Assembly: GCF_001577305.1 (NCBI RefSeq)
Contig: NZ_CP014518.1
Coordinates: 2,604,001 to 2,668,000 of the forward strand
Direction of reading: 5' to 3'
DNA from: Sinomonas atrocyanea
Lineage (GTDB): Bacteria; Actinomycetota; Actinomycetes; Actinomycetales; Micrococcaceae
Length of the DNA: 64,000 nucleotides
The translations under genes were made by a program, and so were the position numbers. Shown piece after piece: positions 34,696 to 42,387 of the stretch (the stretch's first letter is position 1; every line of letters starts with the position of its first letter). The notes under the pieces were generated by a model. It ran no database searches. It was not told where the DNA came from and worked only from the letters and a program-made list of their open reading frames with translations.

Positions 34696-34878
34696 GTGGA
34701 CTGGGTGATCATCGTCATCTCCGGCGCGATCATGCTCGCACTCGCCGTCTGGACCGTCCTCCGTGAGGACCGTTCGACGGCCCGCCGCGGACGCCACCGC
34801 GGCCGCTCCGTCATGGTCCGTGTGGAGCCGGGACCCGGCGCCACCGCAGGACCGCCGCGCCCGGCCGCGGGCGCCTGA
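34696..34878 (+). CDS. small single-pass membrane protein
   Basis: A 60-residue protein made of one TM helix (WVIIVISGAIMLALAVWTV, residues 3-21) followed by an Arg-rich stretch (DRSTARRGRHRGRS) and a Pro/Ala tail, so the N-terminus is probably outside and the tail in the cytosol. GGAGG lies 6 bp before the GTG. The next gene, a secreted barrel-domain protein, starts 4 bp after its stop, implying cotranscription. Unrecognised; too short to assign. Confidence 0.6.
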   Translation: MDWVIIVISGAIMLALAVWTVLREDRSTARRGRHRGRSVMVRVEPGPGATAGPPRPAAGA

Positions 34879-34882
34879 CCGC

Positions 34883-35545
34883 ATGCGGTCGCTGCAGCGG
34901 AGGCTGGCCGGGGCCGCGGCGGCCGCGGTGCTGCTCGCTGGGACCAGCTGCTCCGGTTCCCCCGGGCCCGGTCCCACCCCTGAGTCCGGATCCCCCTCCC
35001 CACCTCCGGCGAGCGCAGCGCCGCCGCCCCAGGAATCCGGCAAGGTCATCGCCACCGCGTACACGACCGGGTACGGCTACTGGGACAACACCCCGCCCGG
35101 CTCCACGGTCATCTCCAACCCAGTCCTGCACCAGAGCGCGGGCGGGACCGGGACGTGGGCCGACCCCGTCACCGTCGCCGTCGGCCATTCGATCAGCAAC
35201 GGTGCGGACACCCTCGATTTCCCGGCCGGCACGCGCATGTACATCCCCAACCTCCAGAAGTACTTCATCGTCGAGGACGCGTGCGGCGACGGGGCCACTC
35301 CGCAGGACATCCCGTGCCACAACATCTCGCGGGGCGCCGCCCGCGGCACTACCGTGTGGTTCGACATCTGGATCGGCGGCTCCTCCAGCAGCAACAGTGA
35401 CTCGCGACGCTGTGAGGCCACCTTGACGGCCCTGCACACCGTCATCCTGGAGCCCAGCGTCCGTGACTACCGGGTGACGCCCGGGGACGTCCTCTCGGGC
35501 CAGGCGTGCCATGCCAATTACGGGGAGACCCCCCTCCTGCGATGA
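34883..35545 (+). CDS. secreted double-psi beta-barrel (3D-like) domain protein, copy 1
   Basis: A 220-residue exported protein. Signal peptide with Arg residues and hydrophobic AGAAAAAVLLAG, then a cysteine in TSCSGSPG that may be lipidated (imperfect lipobox), then a Pro/Ser linker to about residue 50. The mature domain begins VIATAYTTGYGYWDN and contains YIPNLQKYFIVEDACGDG and TTVWFDIWIGG, the same order as 3D/RlpA-like barrels (permitted path, 'VPG..V.V.D' then 'D.W.G'). Six cysteines suggest disulfides. Such barrels act on cell walls in other proteins, but catalytic residues are not certain here. It is paralogous to the next gene. Confidence 0.72.
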   Translation: MRSLQRRLAGAAAAAVLLAGTSCSGSPGPGPTPESGSPSPPPASAAPPPQESGKVIATAYTTGYGYWDNTPPGSTVISNPVLHQSAGGTGTWADPVTVAVGHSISNGADTLDFPAGTRMYIPNLQKYFIVEDACGDGATPQDIPCHNISRGAARGTTVWFDIWIGGSSSSNSDSRRCEATLTALHTVILEPSVRDYRVTPGDVLSGQACHANYGETPLLR

Positions 35546-35660
35546 CCGCCGGGGGCGCGCTCTCGGTTTCGCCCAGCGGAGCTGTCCGACTACGCTCGTT
35601 GACTTGGCGCACCGGGGGGCTGCGCCGACGTCGAGTACAAGAGCCAGAAAGAACCCCTGT

Positions 35661-36507
35661 ATGAAGCACGCCAGAACACTGTCCACCGCCGCGGCCGCCC
35701 TGCTGCTCACCCTGACCGGGTGCGCTGGTGCCGCCCAGCACGGGACCGCCGCGCCGAGTGCCGCCGGAGCGACTGCCACCCCTGACGCGACCCCGACGGC
35801 GACCAAGTCCCCGCCGCTGCGCACGCTGCCCCCGCCACGCCGTCCCCGAGCGCCACCGCGTCCAAGCCCGCCGCGCCAGCAGCCCAGGCGGCCCCCAGCG
35901 CCGTGAACCGCCCGGTGGCCCCGCCTCCCGCGGCCGTCCCGGCGGCCCAGATCCCGCCCCCCAGGCCCCGAAGGCTCCGGCCGCCGTCCAGGAGACGGGG
36001 ACGCTCGTCACCACCGCGTACACGACCGGCTACGGGTACTGGGACAACACCCCTGCGGGCTCCGCGACGGTGTCCCACCCCATCCTGCACCAGCAGGCGG
36101 GCGGCACCGGCACCTGGGCGGACCCGGTCACGGTCGCCGTCGGCCACTCCATCACGGGCGGCGTCGACACGCTCGACTACCCCGCCGGGACGCGCCTCTA
36201 TGTCCCCAATCTGCAGAAGTACCTCATCGTCGAGGACACCTGTGGCGATGGGAGCACTCCCCAAGATGGCCCCTGCCACACCGGTGCGCCCGCAGGCAGC
36301 ACCGTCTGGTTCGATGTGTGGATCGGGGGTTCCTCGGGGTCCCAGGCCGCCGCCGACGCCTGCGGTTCGACGCTGACCGATGCCAACGGCGCCGCGCACA
36401 CCGTCATCGTCAACCCGTCGGTGCGCACGTACAAGGTCACCCCGGGAGACATCGTCTCGGGCGGTGCGTGCCACGCCAACTACGGCAACACGCCGCTGAC
36501 CCAGTAG
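35661..36507 (+). pseudogene. secreted double-psi beta-barrel lipoprotein, copy 2, two frameshifts
   Basis: A good lipoprotein signal (ALLLTLTGC) opens the gene at ATG 35661, and the C-terminal domain (TAYTTGYGYWDNTPAGS, VPNLQKYLIVEDTCGDG, STVWFDVWIGG) is intact, but the Pro/Ala linker between them is read in three different frames. One missing base near the CCCC at 35809-35812 and another in the C-run at 35957-35962 would restore one protein of about 282 residues. The domain is clearly paralogous to the preceding gene. Both shifts lie in homopolymers, so an assembly error is likely. Confidence 0.8.
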
Positions 36508-36540
36508 CCCCGCCGGCGGCCTCGGCCACCGCGCGAGAGA

Positions 36541-36578
36541 AGGGCCCCCGCCCAGCGCTTCCGCTGGCCGGGGGCCCT
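36541..36578 (+). terminator. hairpin terminator after the second barrel protein
   Basis: AGGGCCCCCG and CGGGGGCCCT form a 10-bp stem that continues with an inner CCAGCG/CGCTGG stem, 34 bp past the stop. The rest of the gap to 36747 holds only a TAGAGT hexamer at 36670. Confidence 0.65.
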
Positions 36579-36747
36579 CGCGCGAAGTGCCCGCGGCCGC
36601 GAGGTGTTCCCGGTGCAAGAGAGCGGCACGACACGGTGGCGGCAGCGTCCCTCCCCGCCCGGGCCACCCTAGAGTGTGATCCATGCCATGCACCCCTGTG
36701 GCATCACCGCGCGCCCTCACCAGGGGCCCCGTGGACGACCAGACGGA

Positions 36748-36963
36748 ATGGACACCACCGTGACGGAATCACCGACGATCCCGGAGACCCAGCGCTGCAG
36801 CTACCAGGCGGAGCTGAATCTGCACCAGACCAGCTTCATGTCGAGGTGCGAGCTCGGCGCAGGACATCGGGGAGGCCATCTGGCAGAGCTGCCCACGGTG
36901 CCGGGCCTCGCCGTTCCCGCGCTGAAACCTTCCGGCCCGTCGTCCGTCCCGTCTCCGCGCTGA
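36748..36963 (+). CDS. small cysteine-containing hypothetical protein
   Basis: Possible 71-residue protein. The middle part RCSYQAELNLHQTSFMSRCE followed by LGAGHRGGHLAEL resembles small actinobacterial proteins with two cysteines and a GHxGxHL end, possibly metal-binding, but I cannot name a family. ATG 36748 is preceded by AGACGGA; a longer in-frame GTG at 36676 exists, and a TAGAGT hexamer at 36670-36675 could be its -10. The Pro/Ser-rich C-terminus is unremarkable. Start and even reality are uncertain. Confidence 0.45.
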   Translation: MDTTVTESPTIPETQRCSYQAELNLHQTSFMSRCELGAGHRGGHLAELPTVPGLAVPALKPSGPSSVPSPR

Positions 36964-37045
36964 ACGAGCCCGGGTCGGCTGCAGCCGAGCGGCGCAGGAG
37001 CGCGCCCCGCTCTGTGCCGGGCCCACGAGAGGAAAGAAACCGTTG

Positions 37046-37156
37046 ATGACCATCGTCAAGGCCATCGCCGGTGCTGCCGCCGGTGCGATCCTGGTGGGCG
37101 CCACGCTCGCGTGGCCGCTTCTCATCGTCGCCTATCACCTCTGGAGGGGGCAGTGA
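37046..37156 (+). CDS. 36-residue membrane peptide
   Basis: A very short open frame with one strongly hydrophobic segment (AIAGAAAGAILVGATLAWPL then LIVAYHLW), a single TM helix, ending in RGQ. GAGAGGAAAG lies about 9-10 bp upstream of the ATG. It lies 82 bp after the small cysteine protein and could share its transcript. Codon choice is normal for the genome. The TM plus ribosome site argue for a real small protein, but homologues were not checked. Confidence 0.5.
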   Translation: MTIVKAIAGAAAGAILVGATLAWPLLIVAYHLWRGQ

Positions 37157-37278
37157 GATCCGGCGGCAGGTTCCCCTCGGGGATCCTCGCCGAATCGCCC
37201 ACCGGGGGCGAGGCGACAGCGCGGGCCTGAACACCCCCGGGCACGCGACGGAAAGACCCCGACCCGTAGGCCCTCGCG

Positions 37279-37731
37279 TCATGCGGTCTGGTCGGCTGCG
37301 CGGCTGCGGGCCAGGGCGCCGTCGAGCCACGAGCGGAGCGCTGCTGCCGGTGCCGCCCCGGCCCGCTCTGCGACGACCTTGCCCCCCACTATCACCAACA
37401 GCGTCGGCACGGCCTGGATCCCGAACCGCCGTGCGAGGCCGGGGGCATGGTCGATGTCGACTTTGACGAGCTTCACCTTCCCCGCCCGTTCGCGGGCCAA
37501 CTGGTCCAGAACCGGGCTGACCATCCGGCAGGGCCCGCACCACGGGGCCCAGAAGTCCACGATGACCGGAACGGTCGCTTCCTCGGCCACCACAGAGAAG
37601 TCACTGTCCCCCGCATCCACGGCCCAGGGGAGCTCACGCCGGCAGCTGCCGCAGCGGGGCGTTCCCTGCGCGCTGTCGGGGACCCTGTTGGGCTTGCCAC
37701 AGTGCGGGCACACCGTGATGACCTTCTTCAT
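37279..37731 (-). CDS. trxC: thioredoxin with N-terminal zinc finger (TrxC-like)
   Basis: Cytosolic thioredoxin 2-type protein of 150 residues. Two CxxC pairs (VCPHCGKPN and RCGSCRREL) form the zinc-binding N-terminal finger typical of TrxC, followed by the thioredoxin fold with the redox site DFWAPWCGPCRMVSPVLDQL and the cis-proline IQAVPTLLV. TrxC reduces ribonucleotide reductase and oxidised proteins under oxidative stress. GAAAGGGG precedes the ATG. It is a single-gene unit; the 240 bp upstream to the tRNA-Lys terminator contain no gene I can support. Confidence 0.93.
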   Translation of the reverse strand: MKKVITVCPHCGKPNRVPDSAQGTPRCGSCRRELPWAVDAGDSDFSVVAEEATVPVIVDFWAPWCGPCRMVSPVLDQLARERAGKVKLVKVDIDHAPGLARRFGIQAVPTLLVIVGGKVVAERAGAAPAAALRSWLDGALARSRAADQTA

Positions 37732-37962
37732 CTGCGGCCGCCCCTTTCACGAACCGATTGGTCAGCCGGGCCCCGTGCGGGCAGCCATCTGGCCGTCGCC
37801 GTTCGCTTCGGGGGCCCAGGCACACCCCGCACGGGGATCCATCGTGCTCCCCGCCCGAACGCTCTGGCAATGGGCCAAAATGCCCGTGTCGACGGCCCGA
37901 GGCCTTACCGGCGCCGCTGCTCCCCCCTGCGGGCGTGCCTACGGGTCGCGGAGCTGTCGGGG

Positions 37963-38013
37963 CACAAAGAAAACCCCTCTCTGATCTGCGTTTCCGCAAT
38001 TCAGAGAGGGGTT
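37963..38013 (-). terminator. intrinsic terminator after tRNA-Lys
   Basis: On the minus strand AACCCCTCTCTGA and TCAGAGAGGGGTT form a perfect 13-bp stem around an 16-base loop that itself can pair (TGCG/CGCA), followed by TTCTTTGTG. A textbook Rho-independent terminator. Confidence 0.88.
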
Positions 38014-38017
38014 GTGG

Positions 38018-38090
38018 TGCGCCCCCCGGGACTCGAACCCGGAACCCATTGATTAAGAGTCAATTGCTCTGCCAGTTGAGCTAGAGGCGC
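38018..38090 (-). tRNA. tRNA-Lys (CUU anticodon)
   Basis: 73 bases: acceptor GCGCCTC/GGGGCGC with one wobble, anticodon arm TTGAC-TCTTAAT-CAA type loop with anticodon CTT, T-arm CCGGG-TTCGAGT-CCCGG. Discriminator A, no encoded CCA. It has its own strong terminator. Confidence 0.97.
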
Positions 38091-38266
38091 ATCTTTGCTG
38101 CGGTTCGACCGACCGTTTCCGGCCCGTCTCCGTGCCCCGCAACGACATGAAACTCTACAGGACGTCTTTCGAAAAGCGAAATCGGCCAGCACCCCGTCCG
38201 AGTGAGGTGCCCCACACTCCCTCCGCGGCCCGCGGAGGGGCAGTACGGGGGTGCGCGCACTGGCGC

Positions 38267-38272
38267 TAGGCT
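38267..38272 (+). promoter_or_regulatory. -10 element for a probable leaderless bcp transcript
   Basis: TAGGCT ends 6 bp before the GTG at 38279 and no ribosome binding site is present. The same TAGGCT-N6-start layout occurs at thiL, leuB and the DUF1684 gene. Confidence 0.5.
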
Positions 38273-38278
38273 CGGTCC

Positions 38279-38773
38279 GTGACCACGACTGGACCCTCCC
38301 ACCGCCTCTCGGCGGGCGACGCCGCCCCCGCCTTCTCGCTGCCCGATTCTGAGGGCGGGACCACGTCCCTCGCTGACTTCGCCGGCCAGCGGACCGTCCT
38401 CTACTTCTATCCCCAGGCCGGCACGCCGGCGTGCACGCAGCAGGCGTGCGACTTCCGCGACAGCCTGGCGGCGATCTCGGGGGCCGGCCTCGCCGTGGTG
38501 GGCGTCTCTCCGGATCCGGCCGACGCCGTGCGCCGGTTCGCCGCGGAGCAGCACCTCGGATTCCGGCTCGTGGCCGACGAGGACCACAGCGTCGCCGAGG
38601 CGTACGGCGCGTGGGGCGAGAAGGTCAACCACGGGCGGACCTACCAGGGCCTCATCCGGTCCACCTTCGTCATCGGCGCCGACGGGCGGATCGAGCTCGC
38701 GCAGTACAACGTGAGGGCCAAGGGCCACGTGGCCAAGCTCCAGCGGGACCTGAAGATCGTCCCGGTACACTGA
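38279..38773 (+). CDS. bcp: thioredoxin-dependent thiol peroxidase (Bcp/PrxQ)
   Basis: Peroxiredoxin of 164 residues that reduces hydrogen and organic peroxides using thioredoxin. The peroxidatic cysteine is in QAGTPACTQQACDFRD, and the second cysteine five residues later is the atypical 2-Cys partner of the PrxQ group. LYFYPQAGTP and GRTYQGLIRSTFVIGADG are typical blocks. The neighbouring thioredoxin gene across the tRNA could supply electrons. A short GC hairpin follows before tRNA-Leu. Confidence 0.95.
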   Translation: MTTTGPSHRLSAGDAAPAFSLPDSEGGTTSLADFAGQRTVLYFYPQAGTPACTQQACDFRDSLAAISGAGLAVVGVSPDPADAVRRFAAEQHLGFRLVADEDHSVAEAYGAWGEKVNHGRTYQGLIRSTFVIGADGRIELAQYNVRAKGHVAKLQRDLKIVPVH

Positions 38774-38781
38774 TCGAGTTG

Positions 38782-38798
38782 CCCCGCCAGCGGCGGGG
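38782..38798 (+). terminator. short GC hairpin between bcp and tRNA-Leu
   Basis: CCCCGCC-agc-GGCGGGG lies 9 bp past the bcp stop and 4 bp before the tRNA. There is no T-run, so it may instead be a processing signal that frees the tRNA 5' end. Confidence 0.4.
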
Positions 38799-38802
38799 TG
38801 CC

Positions 38803-38884
38803 GCGCGAGTGGTGGAATTGGCAGACACGCAGGATTTAGGTTCCTGTGTCTTCGGACGTGAGGGTTCAAGTCCCTCCTCGCGCA
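38803..38884 (+). tRNA. tRNA-Leu (UAG anticodon)
   Basis: 82 bases with a long variable arm (class II): acceptor GCGCGAG/CTCGCGC, anticodon arm CAGGA-TTTAGGT-TCCTG (anticodon TAG), variable arm around TGTCTTCGGACG, T-arm GAGGG-TTCAAGT-CCCTC. Discriminator A; the following CC is not a full encoded CCA. Confidence 0.97.
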
Positions 38885-38984
38885 CCGCCTCCGGCTCCAG
38901 TACGCCCTCCTCAGGGCCGACCCGGCCGAGCAGGTCGACACCCAGGGACACAAGGGCGCCGGGCATGCGGCGGGAGCGAAAGGC

Positions 38985-40664
38985 GTGAGACAGGTCGTGA
39001 GTGGCGCGCGGACCATGAGGCGGAGGGAGCTCCTCCAGGCAGCGGCGGCGGCGGTCCTCCTGACCGGGTGCACGGCGTCGCCCATTCCCCGGCCGTCTCC
39101 GACCCCGAGCGGATCGACCGCGCCCAGCGCCTCGTTCACCTTCGCCACCCCCGCCCCACCGATCGCGCTGGATCCCGCCGTCACCGCCGACATCGAGTCC
39201 TGGCGCGTCACACGCCAGGTCCTCGAATGCCTCGTGACGAGCGATCCCGACACGGGGGCGCCCGCGCCGGCCCTCGCCACCGCATGGACGCAGAGCGCGG
39301 ACCTCCTCTCGTGGACCTTCACCCTCCGCGAGGGAATCACCTTCCATGACGGGACCCCGTTCAACGCCGCCGCCGTGAAGGCCAACTTCGACCGCTGGTA
39401 CGCGTTCTCACCGCAGTTCCGCTCGAACCACACCGGGCTCGCCTTCACCGCGGTGTTCAAGGCCCACGCCGACCAGGCGTCCCTCTCGCTCTACAAGCGG
39501 TGCACGGTCCTCGGCGAGCACGAGGTGCGCATCGAGCTCACGCAGCCGCTCACGAGCTTCCTCGCGGCGATGACCACCCCCGCCTTCGCGATCTCCTCCC
39601 CCGCGGCCCTCAAGGCCGGCACCGCTGACGTCGAGGACCAGCCCTCGTCGGGGACGAAGATCTCCCGCTACGCGCAGCACCCGGTGGGCACCGGCCCGTT
39701 CCGGTTCCGCGAGTGGACCAAGGACTCGGTGGTCCTGGAGTCCTCGCCCACCTACTGGGGACCCCGGGGGCAGATCTCGAAGCTCACCCTCGTCGTGTAC
39801 GACACGCCGCAGTCCCGGCTCCAGGCGCTCCTCGCCGGGACGATCGACGGCTACGACGCGGTGACCGTCGAGAACATCGAGACCCTCGTGCGCAAGGGCC
39901 TGCAGGTGGTGCGGCGCGACCCGTTCTCGGTCATGTACCTCGGGATGAACCAGGCCGTGCCGCTCCTGCAGAACGACAAGGTGCGCCAGGCGATCGCGAT
40001 GGGCATCAACAAGGACGCGGTCATCAAGCCGTTCTTCCTCGAGGACACGAAGGCCGCCTCGCAGTTCGTCCCGCCGAAGCTCAGCGGCTTCAATGCCGCC
40101 GGCGGCTTCCCCTCCTACGACCCCGAGAAGGCCAAGCGGCTGCTGAGCGAGGCCGGCTACAAGGGCGAGGAACTCCCCTTCTACTATCCGCTCAATGTCA
40201 CACGGCTCTACCTGCCGGACCCCCAGAAGGTCTACGCGGAGCTCTCCGCCCAGCTGACGCTGCTGGGCCTGAACATCAAGCCCGTCCCGGTGGACTGGGA
40301 GGACGGGTACCTGCAGAAGGTCACCACGGCCGGGGACCACGCCTTCCATCTGCTGGGCCGCTACGGGAGCTACAGCGACCCCGACGACTTCCTGGCGCCC
40401 CTCTTCGGCGCCAAGAACGGGGAGTTCGGCTTCTTCGACGCCCAGATCTTCAGCAAGATCGAACGCGCCCGCGGGCTGCCGGACGGCAACGACCGCACCC
40501 AGGCCTACCAGAACATCAACGGCCAGATCGGCTCGACGGCCCCCGCGGTGCCCATTGCCTACCCGATCTCCGCGGTGGCGGTCTCCTCGCGGGTGGCGAC
40601 CTACCCGGCGTCGCCCGTCCTCAACGAGACGTTCAACCATGTGACGCTCGCCGCAGGCGCTTAG
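38985..40664 (+). CDS. ABC transporter substrate-binding lipoprotein, family 5
   Basis: Extracytoplasmic solute-binding protein of the oligopeptide/nickel family, 559 residues. Twin-Arg-like MRRREL then AAAAAVLLTGC lipobox, a Pro/Ser linker, and the SBP5 fold with TFTLREGITFHDGTPFNAAA, HPVGTGPFRFREW and VRQAIAMGINKDAVI. It stands alone, without permease or ATPase genes beside it, so its transporter is elsewhere. GTG 38985 has GGGAG upstream; ATG 39015, starting just before the signal, is an alternative. The ligand is unknown. Confidence 0.93.
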   Translation: MRQVVSGARTMRRRELLQAAAAAVLLTGCTASPIPRPSPTPSGSTAPSASFTFATPAPPIALDPAVTADIESWRVTRQVLECLVTSDPDTGAPAPALATAWTQSADLLSWTFTLREGITFHDGTPFNAAAVKANFDRWYAFSPQFRSNHTGLAFTAVFKAHADQASLSLYKRCTVLGEHEVRIELTQPLTSFLAAMTTPAFAISSPAALKAGTADVEDQPSSGTKISRYAQHPVGTGPFRFREWTKDSVVLESSPTYWGPRGQISKLTLVVYDTPQSRLQALLAGTIDGYDAVTVENIETLVRKGLQVVRRDPFSVMYLGMNQAVPLLQNDKVRQAIAMGINKDAVIKPFFLEDTKAASQFVPPKLSGFNAAGGFPSYDPEKAKRLLSEAGYKGEELPFYYPLNVTRLYLPDPQKVYAELSAQLTLLGLNIKPVPVDWEDGYLQKVTTAGDHAFHLLGRYGSYSDPDDFLAPLFGAKNGEFGFFDAQIFSKIERARGLPDGNDRTQAYQNINGQIGSTAPAVPIAYPISAVAVSSRVATYPASPVLNETFNHVTLAAGA

Positions 40665-40776
40665 GCAGACCGAAAAAATCCTGCGGAAGGGGCTTGACTG
40701 CAACCCTTCGAGGATTTAGCGATCCGGCCGGGCGGGGGATATTCTGCCACTGGTCCATTTGTGCAGGGAGACTTCA

Positions 40777-42267
40777 GTGACCTTCATTTCCACCACCCGA
40801 TCTGCCGACGTCGTTCTGGTCGGCGGGGGCATCATGAGCGCCACACTCGGCGCTTTCCTCAAGAAGCTCGAGCCGAGCTGGAGCATCGTGCTCTTCGAGC
40901 GCCTCGACGAAGCGGGGCTCGAGAGCTCGGACCCCTGGAACAACGCCGGGACGGGCCACGCCGCGTACTGCGAGCTCAACTACACCCCGCAGGCCAAGGA
41001 CGGTTCGGTGAACCCGGCGAAGGCGCTGGGGATCAACGAGGGCTTCCAGCTCTCGCGCCAGTTCTGGGCCCACCTCGTGGGCGACGGCAGCATCTCGGAC
41101 CCGTCCGGGTTCATCCACAACGTTCCGCACATGAGCTTCGTCATCGGCGACGCCCACGCGGACTTCCTCCGTACGCGCTACGAGGCGCTCCACCCCAACC
41201 CCCTCTTCTCCACGATGGAGTACAGCGAGGACCCGGCGCAGATCGCCGCGTGGGCCCCGCTCGTCATGGAGGGCCGCGGCGCCGGGCGCGTGGCGGCGAC
41301 CCGGGTGGCCGAGGGCACGGATGTGGACTTCGGCCAGCTCACCCGTGAACTCGTCGGCTACCTCGCGGGCAACGGCGTCGAGGTGAACTACGACACCGAT
41401 GTGAGCGGGCTCGAGCGTGCGCGGGGCGGCTGGAACGTCTCGACGCGGCACAAGTCCTCGGGCGAGCGCGGCAGCATCCACGCCAAGTTCGTCTTCGTCG
41501 GCGCCGGCGGCGGAGCGCTGCACCTCCTCCAGGACTCCGGCATCGCCGAGAGCAAGGGCTACGGCGGCTTCCCCGTCTCCGGCCAGTTCCTGCGCAGCAC
41601 GGACGAGTTGGTCGCGCTGCGGCACAATGCCAAGGTCTACGGCCAGGCCTCCGTCGGGGCGCCGCCGATGTCGGTCCCGCATCTGGACACGCGCTACGTC
41701 AACGGCAAGCGCTCGCTGCTGTTCGGCCCGTACGCGGGCTTCTCCACGAACTTCCTCAAGAACGGCTCCCTCTGGGACCTCCCGCTCTCCATCCGGCCCG
41801 GCAACATCATCCCGATGCTCGCGGTCGCGAAGGACAACATGGACCTCACGGCCTACCTCGTCAAGGAGGTCGCCAAGGGCCACGAGAAGAAGATCGAGGC
41901 GCTGCGGGAGTACTACCCCGACGCCTCGGGCGGAGGCTGGGAGCTCATCACGGCCGGCCAGCGCGTGCAGATCATCAAGAAGGACCAGGCCAAGGGCGGC
42001 GTCCTCCAGTTCGGCACCGAGGTCATCACCTCGCGTGACGGCTCGATCGGCGCCCTCCTCGGCGCCTCGCCCGGCGCGTCCACGGCCGTGCCGATCATGC
42101 TCGAGCTCATGCAGCGGGCGTTCCCGAAGAACTTCAAGGGCTGGGAGCCGAAGCTGAGCGAGATGATGCCCGGATACGGCATCAAGCTCAACGACCATCC
42201 GGACCTTGCCGCCGAGATCGCCGCGAACACCTCCGCCGTGCTCGGACTCGCGGCCGCGGCCCACTAG
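40777..42267 (+). CDS. mqo: malate:quinone oxidoreductase
   Basis: FAD-dependent peripheral membrane enzyme that oxidises malate to oxaloacetate and passes electrons to the quinone pool, replacing or complementing NAD malate dehydrogenase in the citric acid cycle. The 496-residue protein has the dinucleotide motif VVLVGGGIMSATLGAFLK, NNAGTGHAAYCELNYTP, FVFVGAGGGALHLLQ and LLGASPGASTAVPIMLELMQ near the end. GTG 40777 is preceded by GCAGGGAG. The 112-bp upstream gap includes TTGACT (40694) but no convincing -10. A strong hairpin follows. Confidence 0.97.
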   Translation: MTFISTTRSADVVLVGGGIMSATLGAFLKKLEPSWSIVLFERLDEAGLESSDPWNNAGTGHAAYCELNYTPQAKDGSVNPAKALGINEGFQLSRQFWAHLVGDGSISDPSGFIHNVPHMSFVIGDAHADFLRTRYEALHPNPLFSTMEYSEDPAQIAAWAPLVMEGRGAGRVAATRVAEGTDVDFGQLTRELVGYLAGNGVEVNYDTDVSGLERARGGWNVSTRHKSSGERGSIHAKFVFVGAGGGALHLLQDSGIAESKGYGGFPVSGQFLRSTDELVALRHNAKVYGQASVGAPPMSVPHLDTRYVNGKRSLLFGPYAGFSTNFLKNGSLWDLPLSIRPGNIIPMLAVAKDNMDLTAYLVKEVAKGHEKKIEALREYYPDASGGGWELITAGQRVQIIKKDQAKGGVLQFGTEVITSRDGSIGALLGASPGASTAVPIMLELMQRAFPKNFKGWEPKLSEMMPGYGIKLNDHPDLAAEIAANTSAVLGLAAAAH

Positions 42268-42283
42268 GCCAGCGTCCGTTTCC

Positions 42284-42315
42284 GGCCCGCGTCCTCCTGC
42301 CCGAGGACGCGGGCC
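42284..42315 (+). terminator. perfect 13-bp hairpin terminator after mqo
   Basis: GGCCCGCGTCCTC pairs exactly with GAGGACGCGGGCC around a 6-base loop, followed by ATTTC, 17 bp past the mqo stop. Confidence 0.8.
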
Positions 42316-42387
42316 ATTTCGCTACCAGTCCACGACTCCCGGCCACACCTTCCCCGGAACGGCCGGCCTCACGTGAAAGGGCCACCG

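Noticed and set aside
36683..36763. 26-codon frame starting 7 bp after TAGAGT, overlapping the 36748 gene
   Set aside because: Pro/Thr-rich with no conserved features; could be an upstream regulatory frame but nothing supports it beyond the hexamer.
37732..37962. Possible gene between thioredoxin and tRNA-Lys
   Set aside because: Short overlapping frames only, Pro/Arg-rich, without ribosome sites; I see nothing supportable here.
40694..40723. mqo promoter with TTGACT as -35
   Set aside because: No acceptable -10 at the right distance; left out as a feature.
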